Below are positions 1-9,725 of a DNA stretch of 64,000 bases, one piece after another. Each line of letters begins with the position of its first letter. Position 1 is the stretch's first letter. The notes under the pieces are model-generated. The model had not been told where the DNA came from, did not search any database, and saw only the letters and a program-made list of their open reading frames with translations. Where the stretch lies: assembly GCA_004297165.1 (NCBI GenBank), contig SCUJ01000006.1:682001-746000 (forward strand), read 5' to 3'. This DNA is from Gammaproteobacteria bacterium (GTDB lineage Bacteria > Pseudomonadota > Gammaproteobacteria > Eutrophobiales > Eutrophobiaceae). Both the position numbers and the translations under genes were made by a program.

Positions 1-21
1 ATATTCCGCGATCCTTTCTTT

Positions 22-1272
22 TCAGATAGCCCGGGTGATGAGTTCGGTGAGATCGAAATATTTCATTGATTGCGCCTCGGCGGTCAGGGCATCTTCCAGG
101 TTCGATCGGCAGAAGGGACAAGCCGAGACCACGGCCGCTGCCCCCGTGGACGCCGCCTCCTCGATTCGATCCAGCGCCGTCTCTCGCGCCTGTTCGGGGA
201 AGGCGGAACGCACGCCGCCACCCGCGCCGCAACAATAGGCGTTCTCTTCGTTGCGGGTCATCTCCCGCAATTCCAGTCCGGGAATGGCGCGGAGGACCTC
301 GCGCGGGGCGTCGTAAACGCCGTTCGTTCCACGCCGCCATTGCTTCGGCGGGACATGCAGGCCAAAGGCCCTGATCTCGCCCTGCCAGGGGACGTACGGC
401 TCGGAGCACCGCCCCAGATGGCAGGGATCGTGATAAGTGACCTTCAGATCGACCGGCCGTTGAAAATTCAGGTAGCCTTCGCGCAGGGCATCGCGCGCCA
501 CCTCCGCGATGTGACGAACCTCGAAGTCGGGTTCCGAGTAACGGGGATAGATATTGCGCAAGGCGCCGAAACACTCCGCGCAACTCGTGATCACGGTCTT
601 GATCCCCCGCTCGCGCATGACCGCAAGGTTATGCTCGACCTGACGCGCCGCGGCCTCGCGCTGGCCCGTCTGCCACAGCGGATTGCCGCAGCAATATTCG
701 GCGCCGCCCAGGACGGTGAAATCCACGCCGCAGGCATTCAGGATCCGCGCGGTATTGCGGGCAATGTCGGTGTGCATGTAAGACGCCGAGCAACCCACGA
801 AGTAGGCGACGGGGCTCTCTGCCGAGACCTTGATTTCATCGGTCAACCAGTCCTGCCGTTTGGCGTGATCGTGACCGTAGATGTTATGGTTCTTCTCGAT
901 CCTCTCCGCCATCTCCCGGTGGGCGGGTAACGGCCCCTGTCCGTCCTCGACGCACTTCGCCCGCATGGCCAGGATCGTCTCCAGGACCTCCATGTCGCGG
1001 ACGGACTTGCAATTGACATCGCAGGCCCCGCAGGTCGTGCAGGAATAGATCAGATTGATGAGCCCCGGCTCGTACTGCAGGCGGCCTTCCAGCAGCTCAC
1101 GGGCGATATTGATCAACCCCTGGCCGGAATAGGCATCGAAATGAAATTGCGCATGGATCGGACAGATCTCGGCGAAGCGCCAGCCCCTGGTCTTGGGGCC
1201 CAGCAGCCACTTGCATTGCCCGCAGTGATTGCAGGATTCCATGGTATGACGGTAATCGGCCAGTTGCGTCAT
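22..1272 (-). CDS. GlcF-like (Fe-S)-binding oxidoreductase subunit, two CCG domains
   Basis: 416 residues. Two ferredoxin-type 4Fe-4S motifs are visible: C14/C17/C20 with C37, and C78/C81/C84 with C88. They are followed by two cysteine-rich CCG domains (segments YFVGC...CCGNPLW and HDPCHLG...CCGAGGG). This is the layout of glycolate oxidase GlcF and of heterodisulfide-reductase-like electron-transfer subunits. The start at 1272 (MTQLADYRH) leaves 10 bases after the stop of the upstream FAD gene; an in-frame ATG at 1362 would overlap it and gives a low-complexity leader. It probably passes electrons from the FAD partner to a quinone or other carrier. The substrate cannot be read from the sequence. 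Confidence 0.85.
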   Translation of the reverse strand: MTQLADYRHTMESCNHCGQCKWLLGPKTRGWRFAEICPIHAQFHFDAYSGQGLINIARELLEGRLQYEPGLINLIYSCTTCGACDVNCKSVRDMEVLETILAMRAKCVEDGQGPLPAHREMAERIEKNHNIYGHDHAKRQDWLTDEIKVSAESPVAYFVGCSASYMHTDIARNTARILNACGVDFTVLGGAEYCCGNPLWQTGQREAAARQVEHNLAVMRERGIKTVITSCAECFGALRNIYPRYSEPDFEVRHIAEVARDALREGYLNFQRPVDLKVTYHDPCHLGRCSEPYVPWQGEIRAFGLHVPPKQWRRGTNGVYDAPREVLRAIPGLELREMTRNEENAYCCGAGGGVRSAFPEQARETALDRIEEAASTGAAAVVSACPFCRSNLEDALTAEAQSMKYFDLTELITRAI

Positions 1273-1282
1273 TACGTCTCTC

Positions 1283-2728
1283 TCATTCGAAACAGAGCTT
1301 GCCGGGATTGAGGATATTGTTGGGATCGAAGATCCGCTTGAGCTCGCGCAAGGCAGCGACACCCTCCGCGTAATCCCGGTAGACGAGATCCGCCCAGGCG
1401 CCGTAAGGTCGGCTGAAAAAGGCCCCGTGATTCATGAGCGCCTCCGGCGCCTCCGCCGATAACCGGGCCAGGGCCGGGTCCGCGCCGGAGAAATGAAACT
1501 CGCAATGACATCCCCTCCCCTGCGTCACCGGTTGGATATAACCGCCGATCTCCCCATTAACGCCAGCGTCGCGCGCTAATTCCTGCATGAGCAGGATCAA
1601 CGAGGCCACCTTGCTCATCGGGCAGAGAAAAAAGATATCATGGGAATCCCCGGAGCGTAATTTCCAGTGCGGCGTCTCCGGCCAGGGATTTTCCAGACTT
1701 TCGAGCAACTCTGCGCCCCTGGCTCGAAGCCCCGGGAGATCGGGCTCGATGGCGATGCCCAAGCGGTCGCCGACATCGAACAGGTGTTTTTCCTGCACTC
1801 GCACCCGCTCCTCCGGCCGCCGTTGATAACCGGAAATGGCGAGCAGGATGGTCCAGGGCGGGAGCGCCGCCTGCAAGCGCGCGAATTCCCGCGCGTCATC
1901 CCCGGCCAGGATCGCCGCCAGGGTATGCCTGTTCAACGCCAGACATTCATCGACGATCCGCCGGCGTAGCAATTCATTCATGGGCGCGGTCAGTCTCCCA
2001 GGGTCGGTCACCGGGATGAAATACGGTCGCTTGATGACAGGCAACACCTCTGTCTTGAGCACGGCCCAGGTCACCAGACCCATGCTGCCCTGAGCCGCGG
2101 AAACAAAGCGGTAATAATCCAGCGACCCCGGTCCCCAGGGATTGACCTTGTCCGCCTTCAGGGTCTCCAGGCTGCCCGGTCCGGAGGCGGATCCGGTGCG
2201 GAAATCGTCCCCCGTTCCATACACTACTTCCAGTGTCAGCAGGGGATCGAGATGATCGTAATGGTATTTGGGGATCGTGCCCGGCTCACGCTCCAGATGG
2301 CAGGCCACGACCGATTTGTTCGCGCGCGGCAACAGGGGCGTGCTGATCCGCAAACCTTGCGCCTTCAGCGCCGGGATCACCGCCCCGAAGGTCGCGCCCG
2401 GCTCCAGCATCACGCTGCGGTTGTCCGGATCGATCCTGAGGATCCGGTTCATGCGGGAGAAATCCACGATCACACTGTCCGTTTTGCAGGCTGTGCCGCC
2501 GTGGAAGCGCGGCGGCCCCGAGCTCACCGGGACCAGGGGCATGCGTTTCTCGTTGGCGAGGCGCACTATTGCCTGTACCTCCGCCTTGGTCTCGGGGAAG
2601 ACGGCCAGCAATGGCCTGCCGCCGCCGTCATGCCTCAAACCCTGTTTGTAGACGTTCAATCCCAAGGGCGAGGCAGAGACTTTTCCGTCCTCCAACAGGT
2701 CGGTAAAGCGTTCAATTAATGACTGCAT
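1283..2728 (-). CDS. GlcD-like FAD-binding oxidoreductase (FAD-linked oxidase type 4)
   Basis: 481 residues. The N-terminal half is a PCMH-type FAD-binding domain (about residues 35-215, with the SSGPPRFHGGT segment). The C-terminal half is an FAD-oxidase C domain ending in the typical FDPNNILNPGKLCF. Family members oxidise 2-hydroxy acids such as glycolate or lactate. Ten bases separate it from the Fe-S subunit downstream, so the two are one operon and probably one enzyme. The mid-region sequence (for example LPRANKSVVACHLEREPGTIPKY cut across residues 135-157) is unlike textbook GlcD, so the substrate may differ from glycolate. Confidence 0.85.
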   Translation of the reverse strand: MQSLIERFTDLLEDGKVSASPLGLNVYKQGLRHDGGGRPLLAVFPETKAEVQAIVRLANEKRMPLVPVSSGPPRFHGGTACKTDSVIVDFSRMNRILRIDPDNRSVMLEPGATFGAVIPALKAQGLRISTPLLPRANKSVVACHLEREPGTIPKYHYDHLDPLLTLEVVYGTGDDFRTGSASGPGSLETLKADKVNPWGPGSLDYYRFVSAAQGSMGLVTWAVLKTEVLPVIKRPYFIPVTDPGRLTAPMNELLRRRIVDECLALNRHTLAAILAGDDAREFARLQAALPPWTILLAISGYQRRPEERVRVQEKHLFDVGDRLGIAIEPDLPGLRARGAELLESLENPWPETPHWKLRSGDSHDIFFLCPMSKVASLILLMQELARDAGVNGEIGGYIQPVTQGRGCHCEFHFSGADPALARLSAEAPEALMNHGAFFSRPYGAWADLVYRDYAEGVAALRELKRIFDPNNILNPGKLCFE

Positions 2729-2948
2729 GAAGTGACTGCGGCCCCCCTGTCGACCAGCAAACGCTCAGAATCTTTTGCAAACTGTCTGTGTTGACTGAAC
2801 TTATGTTTGTCGGACTTGATTATATTTGTATGTTACCGCGGCGACCATAGCAATTATCCGAGTCTGCTTGATCGGGGTTTTTTCCTGTACCACACTTAAG
2901 ATACAGACCGCCTCAAGGTCTTCCAGACCGAGTCCGGGAGTGCGAAAC

Positions 2949-3551
2949 ATGAAACGCCAGATAACTTCCATACCTTTGATCCACGCCAACCGGAGCCTGC
3001 CCGTCGCCTTGCCGGTCTCCGCCACCGAGCAGATCAATGACAACGATCCGGCCGAACGGGTCATGCTCGATTTCACCCAGGTATTCCCGGTGACTGTCGA
3101 GGGCTTCGTGGACATCGATCAGGCCCGCCGCAAGATGCAGGAAAACGGCGTCCGGTTTTTACTCGTCACGGACCCGGACGACCGCATAGCAGGAGTGCTC
3201 AACGCCTATCGCATCATGGGCGAGAAACCCATGCAATATGCGAAGGAGCATGGCATCGGTTATCGCGAGATCAACGTGGAGATGATGATGCAACCGTTGC
3301 ATCAAGTCCCGGCCATGGATTACGGCTATGTTCAGCAGTCCCTGGTCCGGCATGTCATCAGCACCATCCAGGTTCTGGATTATCCGTACGCCCTGGTCAT
3401 CGAGACCCTGCCGGAAAGCAGCAACCAAAGGATCCGCGGGATATTCACTTCATCCTACATAAGCCGGTTGTTGCGGCGGAGCGTCTTCACCCCGTTGCAC
3501 GCGGTCGAATCGCTCGCGGATATCCGGCAGGAACTTGAACACACTTCTTGA
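2949..3551 (+). CDS. CBS-domain protein
   Basis: 200 residues from the ATG at 2949, which has a GGGAG ribosome site about 8 bases upstream; an earlier in-frame start at 2826 gives an implausible leader. Two CBS-like motifs can be made out: one around FVDIDQARRKMQENGVRFLLV...GVLNAYRIMG and a weaker one around residues 120-180 ending in IRGIFTSSYISRLL. CBS pairs normally bind adenosyl ligands and regulate an attached or partner protein; no effector domain is attached here. It is transcribed divergently from the FAD oxidase and its stop abuts the stop of the isoaspartate methyltransferase gene. The partner is unknown. Confidence 0.75.
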   Translation: MKRQITSIPLIHANRSLPVALPVSATEQINDNDPAERVMLDFTQVFPVTVEGFVDIDQARRKMQENGVRFLLVTDPDDRIAGVLNAYRIMGEKPMQYAKEHGIGYREINVEMMMQPLHQVPAMDYGYVQQSLVRHVISTIQVLDYPYALVIETLPESSNQRIRGIFTSSYISRLLRRSVFTPLHAVESLADIRQELEHTS

Positions 3552-4283
3552 TTAATGGTCTCCAGTGAGCGGTACGAAGCCAACAGGCAACACCGATTGC
3601 TTGCTTACATGGCCCTCCGCATCCTTCCTCACCAACAGCAATGACTGTACCGCATTGGTTGCGCCCACCGGGATCACCAGCCTTCCTCCGGGCGCCAGTT
3701 GATCGATCAAGGATTGCGGTATTTCCTCCGGCGCGGCGGTCACAAGGATGGCATCAAAGGGGGCATGCACTGGCCAGCCGTTATAGCCGTCCCCGATCCG
3801 GACCGTGACATTCGAGTAGCCCAGTCTTTGGAGCACCCGCTCCGCCCGTTGACCCAACTCCTCGATAATCTCGATGGTATAGACGTGTCTTGCCAGTTCG
3901 GCGAGCACGGCGGCCTGATAACCCGAGCCCGTGCCAACTTCCAGCACCACGGAATCCTCGTCGATCTCCGCCAGATCGGTCATCAACGCGACGATATACG
4001 GTTGCGAGATGGTCTGCCCTTCGCCAATGGGCAAAGGCCGGTTCTCATAAGCGGAATCGCGCAACCGTCCTGCGGGGACAAATTCATGCCGGAGCACTTT
4101 TCGCATCGCGGCGATCACCTTGGGCGAGAGCGTCGCCCGCCCGGTGTACTCATGGCTGTCGGCGGCCATCTCCCGGATGGCCTCAATCATCCCCTCCCGC
4201 TTCGGGCCGTAGTCCTCCTCACCACGCAATGGCTGCATCATGGAAATAATCAACAGGATTCCGGTCAGTGTGCGTTTTTGCAT
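3552..4283 (-). CDS. pcm: Protein-L-isoaspartate O-methyltransferase with signal-like N-terminus
   Basis: 243 residues. The SAM-binding motif VLEVGTGSGYQAAVLAEL and downstream motifs (GDGYNGWP, DAILVTAAPEEIP, LAPGGRLVIPVG) are those of PCMT/PIMT, which methylates isoaspartyl residues in damaged proteins. The ATG at 4283 gives an N-terminus MQKRTLTGILLIISMMQPLRG, a basic start plus hydrophobic stretch that resembles a Sec signal peptide or membrane anchor. An upstream in-frame ATG at 4322 does not change this. Cytosolic Pcm normally lacks such a segment and often sits next to surE; here the neighbour is nfi, 52 bases upstream. Confidence 0.85.
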   Translation of the reverse strand: MQKRTLTGILLIISMMQPLRGEEDYGPKREGMIEAIREMAADSHEYTGRATLSPKVIAAMRKVLRHEFVPAGRLRDSAYENRPLPIGEGQTISQPYIVALMTDLAEIDEDSVVLEVGTGSGYQAAVLAELARHVYTIEIIEELGQRAERVLQRLGYSNVTVRIGDGYNGWPVHAPFDAILVTAAPEEIPQSLIDQLAPGGRLVIPVGATNAVQSLLLVRKDAEGHVSKQSVLPVGFVPLTGDH

Positions 4284-4335
4284 TGGAGTAAAAATCCCCT
4301 GCGTCTGAAACAAGCATAGCAAAATTCAGAACCTT

Positions 4336-5028
4336 TCAAGCAGCAGATGCCAGACGATGCGCGAGACGGGTCGTCTCGGGCAACCGATATCGGGTCGTGC
4401 AGGCGAGCACATAATGGATGGACTGCTCCAGGGTGATGCGATGACCGGCCGAGACATACACCGGTTTCACCCATGTGCGGGTGCACAGGACCGCGCCCAA
4501 CACCTCTTCGCCATCCAGGAGTGGCGTCCAGACACCCTTGCGAACTGGCAGTTTCCCGTGAACGCCGACGAGACGGGTCTTGGCCACGCCGATGGCGGGC
4601 AGACCCAGCCACAATCCGAGGTGACAGGCGAGACCGAAACGTCTCGGATGGGCGAAACCCTGGCCATCGCACAAGAGAAGATCGGGGGTCTGTTGCAGCT
4701 TGTCCATGGCGGCCAGGACGGCCGGGATCTCGCGAAAGGACAACAGACCGGGAATATAGGGAAACCGGGTTTCAATATTCGCAATCGCGGTTTCCAGCGG
4801 TTGTAACGACGGAAATTCCAAGACCGCAACCGCCGCTCGCGTGACCCGGCCTTCGTCTTCGAAGCCAACATCGATGCCGGCTACCGTCGCGGGTTCAGGA
4901 CAGCGCTGGTCGGTCCGGATGAACCGACACAATCGTTGCTGGATGGCTATCGCCTCCTTTGGACTGACATCCCAGGGATGTCTATGCCTCAACTCAGGGA
5001 AACCAGATTGCCTTTGGTTTCGAGCCAT
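4336..5028 (-). CDS. nfi: Endonuclease V
   Basis: 230 residues. Diagnostic motifs are in order: GIDVGF (metal-binding Asp), [26 protein letters not shown] and GVAKTRL. Endonuclease V cuts DNA near deaminated bases such as hypoxanthine. The ATG at 5028 overlaps the end of parE by 40 bases, so the two genes are probably translated from one transcript. Length and motifs are normal. Confidence 0.93.
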   Translation of the reverse strand: MARNQRQSGFPELRHRHPWDVSPKEAIAIQQRLCRFIRTDQRCPEPATVAGIDVGFEDEGRVTRAAVAVLEFPSLQPLETAIANIETRFPYIPGLLSFREIPAVLAAMDKLQQTPDLLLCDGQGFAHPRRFGLACHLGLWLGLPAIGVAKTRLVGVHGKLPVRKGVWTPLLDGEEVLGAVLCTRTWVKPVYVSAGHRITLEQSIHYVLACTTRYRLPETTRLAHRLASAA

Positions 5029-6881
5029 TCCCGACGATCCGCGGCGCGCTTGCGCGAGAGGAGCATGTCCATGATCTGATCCGTCTGCTGCTGTTTTTCA
5101 GGCAGTGTGAGCTGCACCAACCGCCGGGTCTCCTCGGCCATGGTGGTCTCTCGCAGTTGCAAGGGATTCATCTCGCCCAGCCCCTTGAATCGCTGTACCT
5201 CGATCTGTCCGCGTTTTTTTTCCGCGGCGATGCGATCCAGCAGGCCGTCCTTGTCCGAATCGTCCAGGGCATAGTAGACCTCCTTGCCCACGTCGATGCG
5301 ATACAACGGCGGCATGGCCACATAGACATGCCCTTGTTCCACCAGGGGACGGAAATGCTTCAGAAAGAGGGCGCATAACAACGTGGCTATGTGCAGGCCA
5401 TCGGAATCGGCATCCGCCAGGATGCAGACCTTTCCATAACGCAGACCGGCGAGGTTGTCGGAACCGGGATCCACGCCCACGGCCACGGCGATATCGTTCA
5501 CTTCCTTCGAGGCCAGGACCTCGGTGGGGTCCACCTCCCAGGTATTCAGGATCTTTCCGCGCAGGGGCATGACCGCCTGAAATTCCCGATCCCGCGCCTG
5601 TTTCGCCGAGCCGCCCGCGGAATCCCCTTCCACCAGGAACAATTCCGTCCGCGCGGCATCCTGCAACACACAATCCGCCAGCTTGCCGGGCAAGGCCGGA
5701 CCTCCGGAGATCTTCTTGCGCACTACCTGCTTGTTGGCGCGCAACCGGACCTGGGCGTGCTCGATGGCCAGCGCGGCGATCCGCTCCCCCATCTCCACAT
5801 GCTGGTGCAGCCATTGACTCAAGGCGTCATGGACAACGCCCGAGACAAAGCTGGTGCATTCGCGCGAGTTGAGGCGTTCCTTGGTCTGGCCGGCGAACTG
5901 CGGCTCATCCATCTTTACCGAGAGGATGTAGCAACAACGGTCCCAGACATCCTCGGCGGTAAGTTTGACCCCGCGCGGCAACAGATTGCGCGATTCGCAG
6001 AATTCCCGAATCGCCTCCAGCAATCCTTGCCGAAATCCGTTGACGTGCGTGCCGCCCTGGGGCGTGGGCACCAGATTCACGTAACTTTCGGCGACCGGTT
6101 CGCCAGCATCCGGCAGCCAGTGCACGGCCCAATCGATCGCCTCATGGCGGCCTTCCATCGAGCCCATGAAGGGTTCCGGAGGGAGCAATTCCTGCCCCGC
6201 CAGGGCTTCCGCGAGGTAAGTCTTGAGACCATCCGCGTATTGCCAGGTGGATTTCTCGCCGGTCGTTTCATCTTCCAGGGTCATGGCCAACCCCGGGCAC
6301 AAAACCGCCTTCGCGCGCAGGGCGTGTTTCAATCTTGGAATGGCGATCTTCGTGGTGTCGAAATATTTTGGATCGGGCACGAAGCGGATGCTGGTGCCGG
6401 TGTTGCGTTTGCCCACCTCGCCCACGACCTTGAGCGGACCTTGAGGCTCGCCGCCGGCAAAGCACATGTGGTGTTCCCGTCCGTCTCGTCGGACCCAGAC
6501 ATCGAGTCGCTCAGAGAGGGCGTTTACGACCGATACGCCGACGCCATGCAGACCGCCTGAAAACCGGTAGTTTTTCCCGGAAAACTTGCCCCCGGCATGC
6601 AGGCGCGTAAAGATGACCTCTACCCCGGAGACCTTCTCTCCCGGATGCGTGTCCACGGGCATGCCGCGGCCGTCATCCGTTACCGTGATGCCGCCGTCCT
6701 TGCCCAGGATGACGTCCACTTTTGCCGCCTGCCCGATGATCGCTTCATCCACGCTGTTGTCCACCACTTCCTGGATCAAGTGATTGGGACGGCTGGTGTC
6801 GGTGTACATCCCGGGGCGTTTGCGCACCGGATCGAGACCGGTCAGGACTTCTATGTCGGCGGCGTCGTAACGAGTTGACAA
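4989..6881 (-). CDS. parE: DNA topoisomerase IV subunit B
   Basis: 630 residues from a TTG start at 6881, the same length as E. coli ParE. The N-terminus [20 protein letters not shown] matches the ParE start region, and GAGG lies 6-9 bases upstream of the TTG. The longer open frame to 7049 adds an implausible leader. The GHKL ATPase motifs ([27 protein letters not shown]), the TOPRIM domain ([25 protein letters not shown]) and the C-terminal [11 protein letters not shown] are all present. With ParC it decatenates daughter chromosomes. parC is not in the window. Confidence 0.95.
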   Translation of the reverse strand: MSTRYDAADIEVLTGLDPVRKRPGMYTDTSRPNHLIQEVVDNSVDEAIIGQAAKVDVILGKDGGITVTDDGRGMPVDTHPGEKVSGVEVIFTRLHAGGKFSGKNYRFSGGLHGVGVSVVNALSERLDVWVRRDGREHHMCFAGGEPQGPLKVVGEVGKRNTGTSIRFVPDPKYFDTTKIAIPRLKHALRAKAVLCPGLAMTLEDETTGEKSTWQYADGLKTYLAEALAGQELLPPEPFMGSMEGRHEAIDWAVHWLPDAGEPVAESYVNLVPTPQGGTHVNGFRQGLLEAIREFCESRNLLPRGVKLTAEDVWDRCCYILSVKMDEPQFAGQTKERLNSRECTSFVSGVVHDALSQWLHQHVEMGERIAALAIEHAQVRLRANKQVVRKKISGGPALPGKLADCVLQDAARTELFLVEGDSAGGSAKQARDREFQAVMPLRGKILNTWEVDPTEVLASKEVNDIAVAVGVDPGSDNLAGLRYGKVCILADADSDGLHIATLLCALFLKHFRPLVEQGHVYVAMPPLYRIDVGKEVYYALDDSDKDGLLDRIAAEKKRGQIEVQRFKGLGEMNPLQLRETTMAEETRRLVQLTLPEKQQQTDQIMDMLLSRKRAADRREWLETKGNLVSLS

Positions 6882-6990
6882 GCTGAACCTCAATGGCGGT
6901 GGATGGCTTGGAATAAGCCGGCGCGGATCATAACCCAAGCGCCCACCCCGGAGAAACGATTGGAGAGATTTACCGGGATTACCGGAAAGA

Positions 6991-7575
6991 TCAATCCAGA
7001 TCCGCGAGCAGCGCCAGTCGAATCGCTTCCGGAATTGGATCGATGGCATGCCGGTAGAAGGGATGATCGATGCCAGCGGAGAGTCCGGCGCCCTGCTTGA
7101 GCCGACTGATCATGGTCTGATCGAGTTCAAAGCGGAGAAAGTGCACAGCGGAGGTCTTGGTTTCCGTGGCCCGTTCCAGGTCCTCGTCAGCTATTGCGTA
7201 AACCTGCTTCTCGCCCACGAGACCCATCCAGACGGCATTTTCGATGCCCACGAGGCGGGCGAGTTGCTCCGCCCGTTCGGAGGGATCTTCGAATTCCACC
7301 ATCATGGTTGCCTTCCAGTTGCATCCATCCGGTATCAGCGGGTTGTAGACCTGCAATTCCTCGTTGATGCCCTCGGCTTCGAAGGTCTTTTCGATGCGCA
7401 GCATCTCCTGGATCTGGTATTGAATGGTGAGTCGATCCTCGAACATCAGGGTGACGTTAGGGCCGATGGCGATCTGCCGGTTTTGCTTGTGCCGCATGAC
7501 ATTCTCGCGGAATGCCTTGCGCCTCCCGGCATATTCCTCCAGGGAAAACAAATCTCCGCGTCGCAATTTATCCAC
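6991..7575 (-). CDS. DUF3501 family protein
   Basis: 194 residues. The GTG at 7575 starts the frame just inside the end of the upstream Fe-S gene (8-base overlap), giving VDKLRRGDLFSLEEYAGRR, which fits the DUF3501 N-terminus. The longer frame to 7746 is an antisense-like extension over the neighbouring gene. The function of DUF3501 is unknown. Its fixed partnership with the Fe-S oxidoreductase and rubrerythrin upstream suggests a role in redox or peroxide defence. No cofactor motif was recognised. Confidence 0.75.
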   Translation of the reverse strand: MDKLRRGDLFSLEEYAGRRKAFRENVMRHKQNRQIAIGPNVTLMFEDRLTIQYQIQEMLRIEKTFEAEGINEELQVYNPLIPDGCNWKATMMVEFEDPSERAEQLARLVGIENAVWMGLVGEKQVYAIADEDLERATETKTSAVHFLRFELDQTMISRLKQGAGLSAGIDHPFYRHAIDPIPEAIRLALLADLD

Positions 7576-7580
7576 CGTGG

Positions 7581-8930
7581 TTATTCCAGCGGCGCCAGGC
7601 CGTAAGCATAACGCAGCAACGAATATGGCGAAGACGCGCGGCTGCCGTCCGCAAGACCATCCTGTATATGAGTGGCTGCCATCGGGCAATCGCTGATGTA
7701 ATGATCGGCCTGGAACTGCTTCACCTTGGCGACGACTGGCCGGCATATCTTCATGGCAAGATCGTGAAATTCGCTCTTCACGGCATAGGTGCCGTCGTGG
7801 CCGGAACAGCGTTCAATCACCTCAATCTCCGTGCCCGGCACGAGTTTCAATATCTCCACGGTCTTCAACCCGATCTTCTGGACCCGCTGATGACAGGGCA
7901 CGTGGTAGGCGATCTTGCCCAGGGCATTCTTGAAACTGGTATTTAAACGACCTTCACGATGGAGCAGCGCGAGGTATTCGCAGGGATCACGAAACGCGGC
8001 CTGTACCTTGCGCACATCTGCATCGTCGGGAAACATGAGCGGCAGTTCCTGTTTGTACATAAGCACGCAAGACGGCACCTGGGCCATCAAATCCCACCCT
8101 TCATCCACCAACCTCGCCAGTCTCGGGATATTGAACTCCTTCGCCTGGGCGACCGCTTCCAGATCCCCCAGCTCCAGTTTCGGCATGCCGCAGCAACGTT
8201 CTTCATCCACTAGCCTTACGGGGATGCCATTGTGTTCCAGGACCCGCACCAGGTCGCCGCCCACCTCCGGGTTGTTGCGGTTGCCATAGCAGGTAGCAAA
8301 TAACGCGACTCGTCCATTGAGGTCACCGACCTTGACGGATTTAGTGGAACCTGTATGAGCCTTGAGGCGCTTGCGCAGGGTCCGGCTGTGAAACTCCGGG
8401 AGGGTGGCGTCGGCATGCACTCCAAAGGTCTTGTCCAGCACCTTGCGGAAGGGACGATTGCGATTGGTGGCGTTGACGATTGCAGCCACCACGGGGATCC
8501 CGGCGATATTGCCAACAGCATCCGTGGAAGTCAGGACCCTATCGCGAAACCGGGTGGCGCCTTTTCGGAAATTCACAGCCTTGGCCTGCAGCATGAGGTG
8601 AGGGAAATCGACATTCCACTCATGCGGCGGGACATAAGGGCATTTAGTCAGGTAGCAAAGGTCGCATAGATAACATTGCTCGACTACTTTGTAGTAATCG
8701 GTCTTGGCGACGCCATCCACTTCCAAGGTGGATGACGCATCCACCAGATCAAACAAGGTGGGAAAGGCATGACATAAACTGACACATCGGCGACACCCGT
8801 GGCAGATGTCAAAAACCCGCTCCAACTCCCTATTCAGCTTTTCCTCGTTGAAATAGTCGGGATTCCGCCAATCGATCGGATGACGGGTTGGCGCCGCCAA
8901 GCCACCCTCGCGTACTTCATTTTCGTTCAT
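7581..8930 (-). CDS. Fe-S oxidoreductase with CCG domains (rubrerythrin-associated)
   Basis: 449 residues. Two 4Fe-4S motifs lie near the N-terminus: C43/C46/C49/C53 and C86/C89/C92 with C97 (one residue longer spacing than the usual CxxCxxCxxxCP). Cysteine-rich segments follow (FATCYGNRNNPEVG, EERCCGMPKLELGDL, YHVPCHQR, ERCSGHDG). The ATG at 8930 (MNENEVREGG) is preferred over an ATG six codons upstream. It sits between rubrerythrin (76 bases upstream) and DUF3501 (overlapping downstream). It is likely to supply electrons to rubrerythrin (inference from the gene trio). Confidence 0.85.
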   Translation of the reverse strand: MNENEVREGGLAAPTRHPIDWRNPDYFNEEKLNRELERVFDICHGCRRCVSLCHAFPTLFDLVDASSTLEVDGVAKTDYYKVVEQCYLCDLCYLTKCPYVPPHEWNVDFPHLMLQAKAVNFRKGATRFRDRVLTSTDAVGNIAGIPVVAAIVNATNRNRPFRKVLDKTFGVHADATLPEFHSRTLRKRLKAHTGSTKSVKVGDLNGRVALFATCYGNRNNPEVGGDLVRVLEHNGIPVRLVDEERCCGMPKLELGDLEAVAQAKEFNIPRLARLVDEGWDLMAQVPSCVLMYKQELPLMFPDDADVRKVQAAFRDPCEYLALLHREGRLNTSFKNALGKIAYHVPCHQRVQKIGLKTVEILKLVPGTEIEVIERCSGHDGTYAVKSEFHDLAMKICRPVVAKVKQFQADHYISDCPMAATHIQDGLADGSRASSPYSLLRYAYGLAPLE

Positions 8931-9007
8931 GGCGCACCAATCCCCCAATATTGACGGACCGATCCGGCGATCGGTCCGTCATGCAGATGCCGACCATCAG
9001 TTGATAT

Positions 9008-9427
9008 TTAATTTCCTAGACTATCCAGGGCTTTCTGAAAACGGTTGGCATGTGAACGCTCGGCCTTGGCCAGTGTCTCGAACCACTCCGCGATTTCGCC
9101 GAAGCCTTCTGTGCGCGCGGTCTTGGCCATACCCGGATACATATCGCTGTATTCATGGGTTTCTCCAGCGATGGCCGCCTTCAGATTCAAGGCTGTCGTT
9201 CCGATGGGTTGACCGGTGGCAGGGTCCCCGACTTCCTCAAGATAGGCAAGGTGGCCGTGTGCGTGCCCAGTCTCGCCTTCCGCTGTGGAGCGAAAGACCG
9301 TAGAGACGTCGTTATAGCCCTCCACATCTGCCTTCTGGGCGAAAAACAGATAACGCCGGTTGGCCTGGGATTCGCCTGCGAATGCATCTTTGAGATTCTG
9401 TTCAGTCTTGCTACCTTTAAGTGCCAT
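9008..9427 (-). CDS. Rubrerythrin (diiron domain only)
   Basis: 139 residues. A four-helix ferritin-like diiron domain is shown by E19, the E52-x-x-H55 pair and the second-half ExxH-type segments (GETHEY, KAERSH). There is no C-terminal rubredoxin domain, so an external electron donor is needed; the adjacent Fe-S oxidoreductase is the obvious candidate. Rubrerythrins reduce hydrogen peroxide. A strong AGGAGA ribosome site lies 7 bases upstream of the ATG. Two overlapping perfect dyads lie upstream (see separate entry). Confidence 0.9.
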   Translation of the reverse strand: MALKGSKTEQNLKDAFAGESQANRRYLFFAQKADVEGYNDVSTVFRSTAEGETGHAHGHLAYLEEVGDPATGQPIGTTALNLKAAIAGETHEYSDMYPGMAKTARTEGFGEIAEWFETLAKAERSHANRFQKALDSLGN

Positions 9428-9725
9428 ATTATTTCTCCTATCTTATTGATCGTAAGACTAAATATAACAATTTAGAATTAGTCTAAATTTGGGGAAAACT
9501 TTACTCTTTCATCAGCAGAGTGTCAATTTCTTATAAAATCTTCTTTCAATCCAACTGATAAGCATTCGTTAAGAATAATCCTGTGGCGAAAAATTACAAC
9601 TTATCGAACAACCTGGAATCCTGACCGTAATCTTCCCATATTACTGTCAAATCCTCGAAAAAAAATATCCTAAATTCGATGCTCTTGGTAACATGCATCG
9701 GTCACTTTACGCCGGAGTCATAAGC
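9428..9725. other. AT-rich divergent intergenic region rubrerythrin / xseB
   Basis: About 298 bases with no convincing coding frame, clearly richer in A and T than the flanking genes. It must carry the promoters of the rubrerythrin operon (leftward) and of xseB-ispA (rightward). The only clear structure is the dyad pair at 9455-9487. Confidence 0.6.
9455..9487. promoter_or_regulatory. Overlapping perfect dyads upstream of rubrerythrin
   Basis: AGACTAA (9455-9461) pairs exactly with TTAGTCT (9478-9484) across 16 bases. TTTAGA (9471-9476) pairs exactly with TCTAAA (9482-9487) across 5 bases. They begin 28 bases upstream of the rubrerythrin start codon, a fitting position for a repressor or activator site. 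A redox regulator of the Rrf2/IscR or PerR/Fur type is plausible, but neither consensus is matched closely enough to name it. Confidence 0.45.

Noticed and set aside
5391-6560. 389-codon open frame on the + strand opposite parE
   Set aside because: It is the antisense shadow of a strongly conserved gene and has no protein-like motif.
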